A stretch of DNA of 64,000 nt from Nymphaea colorata (Eukaryota > Streptophyta > Magnoliopsida > Nymphaeales > Nymphaeaceae), in assembly GCF_008831285.2 (NCBI RefSeq), contig NC_045141.1, forward strand, positions 12,944,106 to 13,008,105, read 5' to 3'. Position numbers and translations under genes: made by a program. Positions within the stretch are counted from its first letter, which is position 1, and every line of letters begins with the position of its first letter. Of the stretch, positions 48,480-60,019 are shown piece after piece. The notes under the pieces are model-generated. The model did not search any database. It saw only the letters and a program-made list of their open reading frames with translations, and had not been told where the DNA came from.

Positions 48480-48900
48480 TGAGCGATAACCATATGGTAC
48501 GCCGGTTTGGCCAGCGTACCCGTACCGGTGCGCCGGTACGGCAAAACCGGTACGCTGGTACGTGGTGGTGGTACGTTTGGATCTGGTTCCGGGTCGGAAC
48601 CAGATTCAAACCATATGACTTTCGAAAAAAACCCCGACGCTCGTCTTCTCCCTCTCGATTTTGTTTGTTCTTTCGGCGGCGGGTGCTTGGGTTCGCTAGC
48701 GACTTTGGGGAGCGGCTGGCGACGGACGGTATCTTTATTAGGCAGTTTTTAGGGTTGCTGCTACTGTTGGGGGTTTGACAGTTTGGGCAGCTGCCGTCGG
48801 ACGTCCGGCGGGAGCTTGGCAGCGGCTGGCGATTGGCGACGGGCAGCGAGTCATCGACGATAGGTTTGGTACATCTAATGGCTGCCTAATATGCAAAATT
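48480..48900. other. GC-rich island inside the EBP2 leader intron
   Basis: About 400 bp of GC-rich sequence stands out from AT-rich surroundings. It starts with repeated GTACGC, GTACCGGT and CCGGTACG motifs that partly fold back on each other. GGCGGCGGG-type sequence follows, then two similar GGAGCGGCTGGCGA / GCAGCGGCTGGCGA blocks near 48711 and 48820. Two overlapping frames stay open for 80-100 codons, but I recognise no protein. A transposon or captured promoter/leader fragment is possible. Confidence 0.35.
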
Positions 48901-50338
48901 TCTATACGATTTTGGCTGTTTTTAGGGTTACCTCAATTTTTTGGGGGGTTGACAGCTTGTGCACATGTGTAATGGGGTCTGATTTTTGTTGGATCCCTGT
49001 GGGATATTGTGTGAAATTCGATCTTGAGCTTGTCCGACCTTGAGCTTGAATCATCTCAGCCAAAGATACCCAAATCCTCCTTCGTTGGTGGAACTGCACT
49101 GGTTTACTGACCATTACCGCATAGTGACTATGTAACTGGCTCCCTGTTCATGCCATCTCAATTTCCTGCTCCATGTTCATGCCGTGTTTTGTTGGTTTTC
49201 TCTCTTCTGTGAAAACTGAAAACTGTAATTTGCAATGCTCGAAATTTACTAAATGAGACTGTTCATGCCGTGTTCTGTGAAGACTATAAGTCTGTAACTT
49301 GCAATGCGCTTGTCGAGTGGTTTTGCATATGCCCTTCAGCCTTGTCGAGTTATATTTAATTTGATTATAACTTATAAGTTATAAGTTATGCACTATGCAG
49401 CTTACGATTATTGTCAGCATTTTTTTTTTTATGACTTATGAGATTATCTATGAGACTGTATGAAAGGAACGTCTTAATGTGATGATGTGATGATATCATT
49501 TGTTAAATTGTGTGGTTTGTTACTTTGATTGATATCATTTCGATATATTTGGAATTTTGTTTTATTTATGCATGACTGTGCATATAACTATGGAACTACT
49601 AAGTATCAATACATGGATGATTCAAAAGAATATGAGTTGTCCATTTCTGAAGAAGGTAACAATGATGAGACATGATTGAACAATTGTCTAGAAGAAATAT
49701 TGAAACATTGCTAGAAACTTGTTGATATTTTCATTGAGGAGTCCATTTGTTGTAACTTTTGTTAGATGTGCAGATTTCGTTGTTTTTATATATTGTTATT
49801 CACTTGAGTACTTGTTAATTTGGTTGATATTGTTATCTAAATCTTGGTTTTCTAGTTTTGGCTGTTCATCTGTGAATGTTAATATTGTGCAACCATGGAG
49901 GATTTGGTTTAATTTTATATTAGGACAGATTTATTTTAAGTGATTTTTTGCATGTACAAGGTTTTGCTAAGATTAGTCGATTTGGGGATGACCTCACATC
50001 TATTTGAGTTGCTTTCAGTATGATTTCGTGATTGTGTATATAACTTGTTTTATCTTGCACATACAGCTTATTGTGGTTTGCATGCACTTCCATCATGATT
50101 AATGGGAGTTCAATTTATTTTTTGTATTGTTGTTTACTTATATATTTGTTATTTTACTTACTTTTTTTTTTAATTTTTTCATTATTTTTATGTTTGGATA
50201 TTATATATTTCATAATTTTGAACTTGAAAGTTGAAGCTTACACTTCAATGCCTTGCCTGATGATAGGCTTAATGCTCACTTCGCCTCATTGCATTTAACA
50301 GTATTGATAAGTGTAACGGAGAGGGCGAGGGAGAGAGC

Positions 50339-50402
50339 ATGGCAACTGGTCCTCTGTTGAAGAAGGTGGCGACCAGAAAGAAGACTAAGAAGAGCTCTAA
50401 GG

Positions 50403-50481
<79 letters not shown>

Positions 50482-53333
50482 TTTCCTTTGTTTGATGGTA
50501 CTGGAGTGACATTTTTTCAGTGTATTGTAAAGTGTAAACTAAACTGATTAGTAGTAATTCCTCCAATGCCCTCGTTTTTACCTGTTGCTTACCCTGATTT
50601 TATTAATATTGAAGATATTCACTATGTTTAATTGTTCTTATTTTATCATTATGTATGTTGGGAAGAGCAATCCACATAGATGCTTGATGGAAGCTTTTGA
50701 GTAGGAAAATGTTTCTGTTCTGTGATTGATATGTGTTGCACTTGCACCTGTATTATGCAGACTAAGTGTTTGTTGAATATGCTCATGGTAGATCTGGTTC
50801 GCTATTTTAATATAGTTATGGCATCCATGCTTACTATTATGTTGTCATGACTTAGTTTTTGGACTTGTGATATCTTTTCTACAACTTTTTGTGTCTTCTA
50901 ATAGATCTTCAGAAGACTGACTTTTTGGTGCTTTAGTCCTTTCGCCTTGGCCAACGTCTCTGTTCATTGTACTCTCGTACATTTCTTATTTTCCAATAGT
51001 TTTCTCCACCCTCTTTTTTTGTAGCCTAAGAAGCTTCATCCATGGGTGAATCCCCCTTCTAAATACTATTGTGATGAGATGGAAGGTTGCCCCCTGGACA
51101 AGTGGGTCTGCCTAATGGCCCTAATCTATGCGAAGATGGGTATAGTGGGATAAGTTGCCTAATCTATACAAAGAAAGGTGTAGTGGGATGGGTTGGGTGT
51201 ATTGTTATATTGCAATGTGTGGAGAATTTCTAACGTACTTTGTACAAGTTTAAATGAAGTTTTGATATTCACTTTTCCAAGCTGATACCTTAACTCTTCT
51301 ACATAGTTTCTGCTAATGCAACTATTATGTCTATGTTCCTTTTTCTGTTAGTTATTCTTGTGGAACCTGTAGTTTGACGTGCACAAGGGTTGATCTGGCA
51401 CCTTCGTGCCTTTTCTGGCTCTTCTTCTATCAGCTTGTAGGCTGTCCGTTGGTGTGCCATCTCTGGATACAAAAGTTACTTTACTTGGTCGAATGATTCT
51501 TAACCACCTATGAGACCAATGTCTACATTCAAATCTCAACAGCCTTTCCTGCACCAGCAGATCAGATAGACTCTACATCCTATCCTTGTTCAGCTCCCTT
51601 TTTCCATTTGGAGAACGAGATGGTACCACCATAATGAGTGATTCATTGGAATATAATAAGAGGACCCCAACTATTTTGAAGGCTTCTAGCTTCATGATAT
51701 TTTCAACTTATAAATTTAACTAATTTTAACTTTTGGACCTTATGGATTGAAGTTCCTAGGTTCGATGATGTTTGATTTTCTACTTTTGGTATCTTTGTTG
51801 TATTTACTTGTTTGGGATCATGTCTTAAAGTGTCCTATGGTTTGGGGCCAGTGTTAGGTAGTGGAAGTCATCCTAGTTTCTTTGTACTCTCATGGTCGGA
51901 TATTTTGGATGACTTTAATACCATCTTCCAGGTTGTCTAAAGTTGATATATTTTACCTAAAACGGAAAACCAATGATAATGTAACTAAAACATGAATGAT
52001 GAAATGGCGATATTGGATAGGCTTACATACCCTGTTAAAGAAGATTCTGTATTGGATTGTGTAGGCTTATCTTTTGTGGAAGTCTGGCTGTATGTGTTTC
52101 AAAGGACTACTCTTTGAAGATTTTGACGAAAGGAGAACTTCTCATAGTTTTGGAGAATTCTCGGGCTTTATGGCTTATGCTACTGTAAGAGCATATCAGT
52201 TGTCCTCTAATGACATGCATTTAAAGAGGCAACAGGAGAAGGTGTGACTGTAGGGTTGTAAATTGTCCATCTCTACTTTTCCGAGCTTCTATATGCAGTT
52301 GGATGTTGAGAAGAATAGAAAAACTATTTTATTGAGTAAAAGTTTTGTTTATTATCTCCTTGCATTAAGAATTTTATGTGCCATAACCAATTTTCTCCTC
52401 CATGTCTTCCTAAATTTTTATCAGCTCGGGAGGGTACAGCCTGAAGAAAAGCAACTCTTGTTTAACGAGGAAGAAATGGAAGATGAATTCGCTTCAGAAG
52501 AATCTGAAGAAGAAAAAAGAGACGAGGAACCAGAAGAAGAAATAGATGATGAGGATGAAGATGATGATGAAGATGAAAGATTGATTGAGCCCAGCAAGGA
52601 AGCTATCTATGATGCTGAAGGTCTCCGTTCTAAGCTTGCTGATATCTCTTGGCCTGAAAATGTGGACTGGATACACAAACTTTGCATTGATTTTGACCCT
52701 GGGCAAGAGATAGATGTAAATGATGACCTGACTCGGGAGCTAGCTTTCTATACACAGGCATTGGAAGGAACAAAGCAGGCATTTGAAAAACTGCAGTCCA
52801 TGGGAATTCCCTTCCTCAGGCCTCCAGACTACTATGCTGAGATGGTGAAGAGCGACTCTCACATGGTTAAGGTGAAGGGCAAGCTCCTGATGGAAAAGAA
52901 GAAGTTGGAAGAAGCTGAAGAGCGAAGGAAAGCAAGGGAGGCAAAACGAATAGCCAAGGAAGTCCAGGCACAGAAGCTGAAGGAGAAAGCCAAGCAAAAG
53001 AAAGAGGAGATTGAATCAGTAAAGAAGTGGAGGAAACAGAGGCAGCGTAGCGGGTTCTCTGGAGGGAAAGATGAGATGAATTTCGATGAAGGTCCAAAAA
53101 AGCCATTTGCGAGGACGAATAAATTGAGGCGTGGGGTGGCTGCTGGTGATAGAGCGGGTGGTCATGGAAGGAAAGGTAAACCTGGAAAGAACAGAGAAAT
53201 GAGGAATGCCAAGTACGGCTTTGGAGGAGGGAAAGGTAAGAAGAGACAGAACACTGCAGAAACAACTAATGATCTCAGGGGCTTTAACCAGGGTGATGCT
53301 AAACGAAGTAAGAAAAGGAGACAGCAGCACTAG
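50339..53333 (+). CDS. EBP2: EBP2-like rRNA-processing protein (nucleolar), 2 coding exons
   Basis: EBP2 acts in the nucleolus in 60S subunit assembly and 27S pre-rRNA processing. Coding exons are 50339-50401 (21 codons, ending SSK) and 52425-53333, joined in phase to 972 nt (323 residues plus TAG). Residues about 33-75 are a long Glu/Asp tract. The conserved EBP2 domain follows, with YDAEGLRSKLADISWPENVD, FDPGQEIDVNDDLTRELAFY and ALEGTKQAFEKLQSMGIPFL then RPPDYYAEMVKSD. A charged coiled coil (KKKLEEAEERRKAREAKR) and a basic Gly/Arg/Lys tail with nuclear-localisation character complete it. The start at 50339 fits MATGPLLKK and the acceptor 37 bases upstream; the longer frame opening at 52263 lies in intron. 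The 5' splice site GTCTCT is weak and runs straight into a (CT)n(TA)n microsatellite. Confidence 0.93.
50402..50480. repeat. (CT)n(TA)n microsatellite at the EBP2 donor site
   Basis: Starting at the intron's own GT, about 10 CT repeats pass directly into about 28 TA repeats. The donor therefore forms the edge of a length-variable tract. Confidence 0.95.
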
Positions 53334-55491
53334 TTCATCTGTAGTTTATATCTTTATGTCAACAAATTTTCGTCTAGGTTTTTCATATTTTAGCATGGCA
53401 AGGATTTACAGTGCATGAAGTTTTTTATTCTCTTATTCCAAAGTCACTCGCCATCTTCTTTGCCTTCTTAATTCGTTTTATACTGCATCCTCGACGTGGG
53501 CGTCCAGGACACTTCTCTGCCAACTTACCGGAGCATTCTCTAGCGTCCCATTTTGAGAGCCTTTGGCGAATCAAAGAAAATTTCTTATGATGTGAAAATT
53601 TTCTAAAGGTATTTTCGTCATTGTGGGAAAATTATGTAAATGTTTCTGGGGTTCGAATGATCTAAGTGCTCCGGAAAATCAGGTTTTAATGAACTAATTT
53701 TTGTTGAATAAAGCCATTTTATTTACATCCCTATTTGACGTCCCTTGAGCTTGATAAGTGGTAAAGCTCGTGAGCCTTTATGGAATTTTCTGCTTATGCA
53801 TTTAATAATATTCGTTGGAGGTGTTTTTGAAGCAGGTAGAGTTTGAGGTTCAGACGATGACGCATTGTTCAAATATAAAAGTGCTACAAAACTTATGCGT
53901 CATTTCTTCCCTTTGTTCTTTATCTTCCACATCCGCATCATAAGTTACCACTCCGATGCAAACTCTTCTCAGACAGGGTCCTGTCTTTTTGATTAATTAA
54001 GAATGGATGAATACAAAAGCTGTATAGCCGGTATTACCATTTGGGTGATTGGGAGACCGAATCCTTCCTCCCTTTCCTTCTATCTTCAGAGTTTAGTGCT
54101 GCTTCAAGTGAGTTTGTGGTACACTGTCAACTATGTCGCACTACCATTATTTGCAGCATGGAAGAGTAGTGTCCACAGAAACTGACAGTGACTTGCCAGC
54201 TTGATCCGCTAAGCTACACCCCTTTGAACCCAGTGTTACTGTTCATTTAGGGCTGGTGGTGGGGATTCCATATGAGATAATGACTGCCAAGCCTAGTTAT
54301 CTCCCATGAAGCTCTTTGAATTAGCCATGGTTAAACCAGAGAAAGCAGTCATTCTGGACCTTAGCAATATCCTGGTCGATCACCGTCAAGCACCTTAAGA
54401 GGACAAAAAAGTACAAGCAGAAGCGAGGCTGTCAAAGTGTTGAGTTTCGTCTTACAGTGTAACATTATGCTTTGAAGGTGTTTGTTGGTTCAAGTTCTGA
54501 TGGAAATAGATCAATGGAAGCTGACCCACTTAGTGTCAAACCAAAATTCAAGCTGAAGGTGATATGCTCTTGTTTTAACTGGTTCGTTCCTTCAAGGCTT
54601 GCGCACCACACACATTCAATGGGCTTTCATCCGAGGCTCGTTTTCCGTGCCTAACAAATGGCGTTGAGGAAGAGGTATTCAGCATTCTGAGAGTCCAATT
54701 GATTCAATTCGTTCATTCTTTGGTAGGTTAAAACAACTTTGGCTGCGTAAGTTTTATATTGTTTGTGGGCCGCATTCAATCTGCAACTGATATGCATGAT
54801 ATTTAGTTAAGCTTCTTTTTTTCCTATTTGGTTGGATCAATCTTAATATAATCTCAACAAGAGTTCCGTATTTTATTTTTTTTCATAATTAGTGTGAGGT
54901 TGAAACTTTTGATAGAGCAGGTTATTTGTTATGTCATTCTTCTACTGTCATACGTAAAAAATGAAAAACAACATTTGCGGGTTGCCATATTTTACCTGTG
55001 ATGGTGAAATGACAAATACTCTCTACTTTTTGTGGAACCCTTTGAATTATTATGAAACTAGTGATCAATGATCTTTTATGCAAGTAACAAGTACATCTTT
55101 TACTTAAAAATTAAATACAGAAAACGTATATTTTCTTATGCTTGACAGTAAAAATTATATATATATATATACCCACACACACGTTCCAAACAATAGCCAC
55201 TCAAAAATCACGTAAATTTTACAATTGCAATAAAAAATTGTTCGGAATTTCAAAAATTCCCATTTTGCCTGTTATCGTGTATCTTGTTGTCCTTAAAAAA
55301 TTAAGGGTCCTTTTGCGAAATATTCGACCATTGACGGTTTCTGCGTGACCTTCACGCACTTGTTGTAAAGCTCCGTCGGGTTGTCCAAAACCAGGCGAAA
55401 CCGAACCGAAAATATTAACATGGCATAAGCATTTAAGTCTATTTTCTTTTGACATCTGTGATTCTTTGTCTTCTGCAACGCGTCGCCGGCC

Positions 55492-55522
<31 letters not shown>

Positions 55523-55538
55523 GGGAGAGGGAGAGGAG
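53334..55538. other. EBP2-UFC1 intergenic region
   Basis: The EBP2 3' UTR begins here; AATAAA at 53707-53712 is a possible polyadenylation signal. The middle has no recognised gene. A (TA)n tract lies near 55156-55173. The last 200 bases before UFC1 become GC-rich and end in a (GA)n tract, presumably the UFC1 promoter and leader. Confidence 0.45.
55493..55516. repeat. (GA)n tract in the UFC1 leader
   Basis: About 12 GA repeats 22-45 bases upstream of the UFC1 start codon. GA/CT tracts in leaders are common in plant housekeeping genes and may affect transcription. Confidence 0.85.
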
Positions 55539-57388
55539 ATGGAGGGGTGGGATACGAAGACGAAGACGACGCTGACGAAGATACCGCTGCTGACGGTGAA
55601 GGCGGGGCCGAGGGACGGGGCGGCGTGGACGGAGCGGCTGAAGGAGGAGTACAAGGCCCTCATCGCCTACATGACCATGAACAAGTCCAACGACAACGAC
55701 TGGTTCAGGATCACCGGCAGCCCCGACGGAACTCGCTGGACCGGCAAGTGCTGGTACGTTCACAATCTCCTCAAGTACGAGTTTGACCTCCAGTTTGACA
55801 TCCCCGTCACTTACCCAGCCACCGCCCCCGAGATTGAGCTTCCCCAGCTCGACGGCAAAACTGCCAAGGTTAACCTTCGATACCCCATTCGTCTCGTTCA
55901 TTCGTTCTTTCTTTCTTTCATTCATTCATTCGTTCGTTCGTTCGTTCTTTCTTTCTTAATCTTCTTCTTTTATTTGATAATTTTTTCTTCCTTGTGTTTG
56001 GATTTCACTTATTTCTTTCTTTCTGTTTCCTAATTTCTTCTTCTGTTTGGTCATGTTTTTCCTTTTTTTTTTTGAATTTCGCTTGTTTCCTTTGCTGCAG
56101 ATGTATCGAGGAGGGAAGATTTGTCTTACTGTGCATTTCAAGCCGCTGTGGGCGAAAAATTGGTAATCGTCTTTCCCTTCTCCTGTTTCACATTCTGGTA
56201 GTCGTTGTTTAATTTAGCCTTCTTACTGGATTTACCGTTTTTGGTTCGTTTGGTATCATGGGTTTGAAATTTGACTATTTGGCGTGAAAAAGAGTGGGGG
56301 ATTTGGTGGAATGAAAATCTCTCCTTTGGTTAATCATCCTGAACTGATGTATACCCAGGAGGGGAATTTAGAAGAAGCGGATGCTTCTCTTTCTGTCAGG
56401 AGTTTTTGGAATTGCATAGATTCCATGTTGTTGCTTTCGATTGTTTAATGTGGTTTTCTCATATTTATGGAAGCTACATGGTTTTCTTCATTATGCTTTT
56501 GGTAAGATTAAGAGAGGATCGGTTGATCTTCATGGTGGATCCCGGTGTAACACCATTGATCTGGTAAGCGTATGGGGAAGAGGATTTAGTGGGTTTTAAC
56601 TTCTACATCAAAATTCTATGTTTTGGCAAATAGAAAATTTAGGGAGTTTACTTGATTGTCCGTGACTTTGGTTGTGAACAAGTGTCTTTTAGAAGTAGGT
56701 TCTGTGATAAAATGTTACGCCGGCTATGAGGTTCTCTAAGATGACCGGTTAAGCTGGTTTGAGAAAGTTGCTCAAAGCCTCAAACAACAACTAATGGCTG
56801 TAACCAGCACCTTAAGAATCTGCTCAGGTCATCATAAGTGTGCCGAAAGCATTGCTTACAGAGGATGATGTATAATAATCTCTCTATACCTATCTGAGCC
56901 TGTAATGAGAATGATGACAACTAACAAACGATGTTCTATCATGCTGAACCAATTGGTGCTAAGATGCAATGCTTAACAACTATGTTTGCTTAAATGTTTT
57001 TTCTCCCAAAAACTTCTGTTTTTATTGTCCTACTGTCTCCGACAAGAATCCAAATAATTTTTTGATGGAAAGATTTTAAGTCAACATAATGAATGTTGTT
57101 TTTTGTCCCTCAGCTTGTTCTATTGCTTGGTTCTCCTCTCCATGGTCCTATTTGAAGCAATAACAGTAATTGTTCTAGTTGTAAGGAGGAACTCCTAGTT
57201 ACGGGTAAAGATTGGGACCCTTCTCTTTTTTTAACTTAGGTGTGCATGTCTTTTGCAGCCCAAGGTTTGGAATTGCGCATGCTCTCTGCTTGGGTCTTGC
57301 TCCTTGGCTCGCAGCTGAGGTCCCTAACCTTGTTGAGACTGGCATGGTAAAACACAAGGATGATACAGCTCCTTCCATCGCTGCTTAG
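55539..57388 (+). CDS. UFC1: UFM1-conjugating enzyme 1 (E2), 3 exons
   Basis: UFC1 accepts the ubiquitin-like protein UFM1 from the E1 UBA5 and, with the E3 UFL1, places it on targets such as ribosomal protein uL24 at the ER. Exons are 55539-55868, 56101-56162 and 57259-57388 (522 nt, 173 residues plus TAG), close to the family length of about 167-175. Visible family segments are [40 protein letters not shown], the TAK motif at the exon 1/2 junction, [17 protein letters not shown] with the catalytic cysteine at about residue 118, and [19 protein letters not shown]. The junctions GCCAAG|ATGTATCG and AATTG|CCCAAG keep frame. The start MEGWD has a purine-rich context (GGAGATGGAG) and is the first ATG in frame after the (GA)n leader. 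Confidence 0.96.
55898..55957. repeat. TTCN tetranucleotide repeat in UFC1 intron 1
   Basis: Runs of TTCT, TTCA and TTCG units in the 232-bp first intron. They form part of a pyrimidine-rich intron and are not coding, although the frame remains open through them. Confidence 0.8.
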
Positions 57389-57436
57389 ACTGTTGTATTT
57401 CCCAATTAGTCATCTCAATTTTTATGTCAAAAATTG

Positions 57437-57442
57437 AATAAA
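57437..57442 (+). terminator. putative polyadenylation signal of UFC1
   Basis: AATAAA, 49 bases after the stop codon, in TTGAATAAAACC context. The position fits a plant near-upstream element. The cleavage site is not seen. Confidence 0.5.
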
Positions 57443-60019
57443 ACCAATTTGGATGCCATCATCAAACAGATCCTCTAATGTACCATAAACAGTTTAAATT
57501 TGGTATGCTATACTTATGTTTAAGGCTTTCATAGTTTCATTGATCTTTTTCTTTTCCTTGGTTGGCTGCTTTGAATTAATAGTGGTTATTTTTTAGGAGC
57601 TGTTCAAATGGTATCCCTCTCTGTTTTGGTTCGACTTCAGCTCTGGATGCTAGTGTGCTTCCAATTTCTTTAAGTACTCCTTGTTAGAGGTTATGTCATC
57701 TTGCAACAGTGGCCCATCCATTTACAATGAAATTATCTTTTTTAACCCTTCTCTTGGCATTTGATTAAGTTCCATAAAGATACTTTAAAAAAGATTATAG
57801 TTCTCTGCTCAATGCCTGTACTAGCCCTCAAGGATCCGAACTCTTCGTGACCATTCCTCCATAGAGACCTTACCTTGCTTTTCTTTTGCACATTCTTCCA
57901 ACACCTTCCATCATTTAAATATTTTTGCTCAATTTTGTCTTGATGTAAAAAACTTTAAAATGCAGTTGTTGCTTCATGTTTGTATGCCAGAGATCTGATG
58001 AACTTTGTCACCAGATTTTGCTGTTACTTCCTTCCCATGTCAACTACTTCTTTGGGCATGCCTTGAGTTTATTAAAAATATACCCAACAAGAGATCCTAT
58101 GGATGGTTCCATTTGTTTTCATTCTTTCTGTTTGTCTATTGGATTAGAATTCCTTGAGGATGCCTGTCAAAAATTTGTTTTGCTTACCCAATAGATGTGA
58201 CGTCACCCCTCCTGGAAAAGTCGGTCTCTGGCCAATTTTCTTCGTGAAAAGTTTGGCGAAACAGACCCTAGTGTGTAATGTTCCATTTTCTTATTTGTGA
58301 CGTTTGCTCCCATCATTGAGGATTAGTGCTTGAAATTTGATGCGAGAAATGCATGGCTTTCTGGATGTATCTTCATATTCTGCTTCTCAAAGTGGAACCA
58401 TTGGTGAGAACGTTTCTTTCTGCGAATGTTATGGCTGAAGCAGTGCAGTCACATGTACTTAGGTAGCTAACTTGGTGGTGTGAGGTGCAACATGAATGTC
58501 CCAACTCCCAAGTTGGATGTGTAAATATGAAACTCGCGAGGAGTTCGGGAGCTCGTTGCAGGATGAGACTTCCGTAAGATTTTTAGTCGAAGGATCTCAT
58601 TTAGGCTTTAAATTTGATCAGAATTATTTTTAGTGAGTCCGCAAGTAATACGGCTTCTTTCGTCACGTCTGGGCGGAGAGCAAAGATCTGGAGTGACTGA
58701 TTTGGCAGAACAACGCAAAATCTAATGAAATATCACTCATTAGTTTTTTTTTTTTTTTTTCTTGCTTTGAACTTTGTGAAATATCTCAGGATACGTGGTT
58801 TCACAATCAGCAATCTGAGGTGGTTTTCGTTGACAAATCCATCCATAAACATTTGCATGTTTAGACATATTGCTGTTGCAGACAAGGATACGAACAACAT
58901 GCACATACATTAAGACCCGGAACAAAGTAAAGGACTTGCTCGGCATCCTGGCTTCTTCCAGGTCGGGGGTTCCAATTCGTAAGCTTTCTAATTTTCTTTT
59001 GTACCGATCTGTTCTGAAGCTGTCGAACAGAGTTCATCTCCTAAGCAAGAGGTGCGGATGGCTCAGAGATGCTGAGATTGAAGGTGGCAGATGTACTGCC
59101 AAACTAGGGATCTGGAGCTGCAGCCACCGTCTGGAATCTATCGATCTTTGGCCTTTTTGCCTTTCGAGAGAATCTAAAATCATGTTGAAATGCATTTCTT
59201 TCGATCAATGAAAATTGCCTCCTAGGAGGAGTCGAGGTCCTATCAGGAGTGAAAATCACATCATGGGACTTGTTACGTCTCAACGGAGAAGATTAAATTC
59301 ATTCTTAAAAAGAATCATTGAGGAGAGCTGAGACTGGATTTCGCCATAAAAATGGCATGACTCTGGAAAATAGAAATTGATTAGTTCTGGTTGCATTAGG
59401 TCACACTTGTTTTGCTTTCGTTGTTTGTTACACATCTAAGAGAATCTGAAAATTTGATCGCAAAATATGACAATACTTTGACAGGAAACTTTATGAAACG
59501 GAGGAAGCAAAAGACATCTTCATTTTGCATGTTTTGAACATTGTCAGCAGTTAAGCTACTGTCTGTAACTAATCCTAGATGCACCAAAAAAAAAAAATGG
59601 AAAAGAACAGGACGGCACCGTACAAGATTTCCTAAAAGAACATATTATTAAAATAACAATGCCACTAGGCAGTAGAGACCAGGAAAAAAAATAAATATTT
59701 ATACAATAAAATATACACGAGCTGGCCTTATTGCTATGGCAGATACAAGGAAATTTTCACTTGTTACACCCACGACTGGGATATATGACTATTATCCGTA
59801 ATCTTAAGCTGGAAAAAGAAGCCACCAAAGGATCTGCTTGAATTGCGAGTAATTGAGATGCCAAAAAACCTCCTTTACCTTCCCCATTCGTGATCTCATG
59901 AGCCAAAATTTGAAACTCAAGCAACCAATTGCTTCCAAATGTAGGGAAAATTGACTGCTGGCAACCAATTTAACATGCTAGCTAGAAGCTGAATAGCTAC
60001 ACTTGATCCAGAAAGTAGT
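57443..60019. other. convergent intergenic region UFC1 / KEA3-like gene
   Basis: Sequence between two 3' ends. It should hold the UFC1 and KEA3 3' UTRs. A 113-codon frame at 58870-59211 on the plus strand shows no homology that I recognise and no conserved motif. Poly-T near 58744 and poly-A near 59586 are plain homopolymer runs. Nothing else is supported. Confidence 0.45.

Noticed and set aside
48470..48778. 102- and 81-codon overlapping frames in the EBP2 leader intron
   Set aside because: They overlap in different frames over a GC-rich repeat-like island, with no recognised domain.
52263..52424. N-terminal extension of EBP2 from ATG 52263
   Set aside because: It lies in intron sequence before a clear acceptor (TTTTTATCAG), and the extension is hydrophobic and unlike EBP2. 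Exon 50339-50401 supplies a fitting N-terminus.
58870..59211. 113-codon plus-strand frame between UFC1 and KEA3
   Set aside because: No recognisable motif and no splice or promoter context. Length alone is not enough in a 64-kb window.
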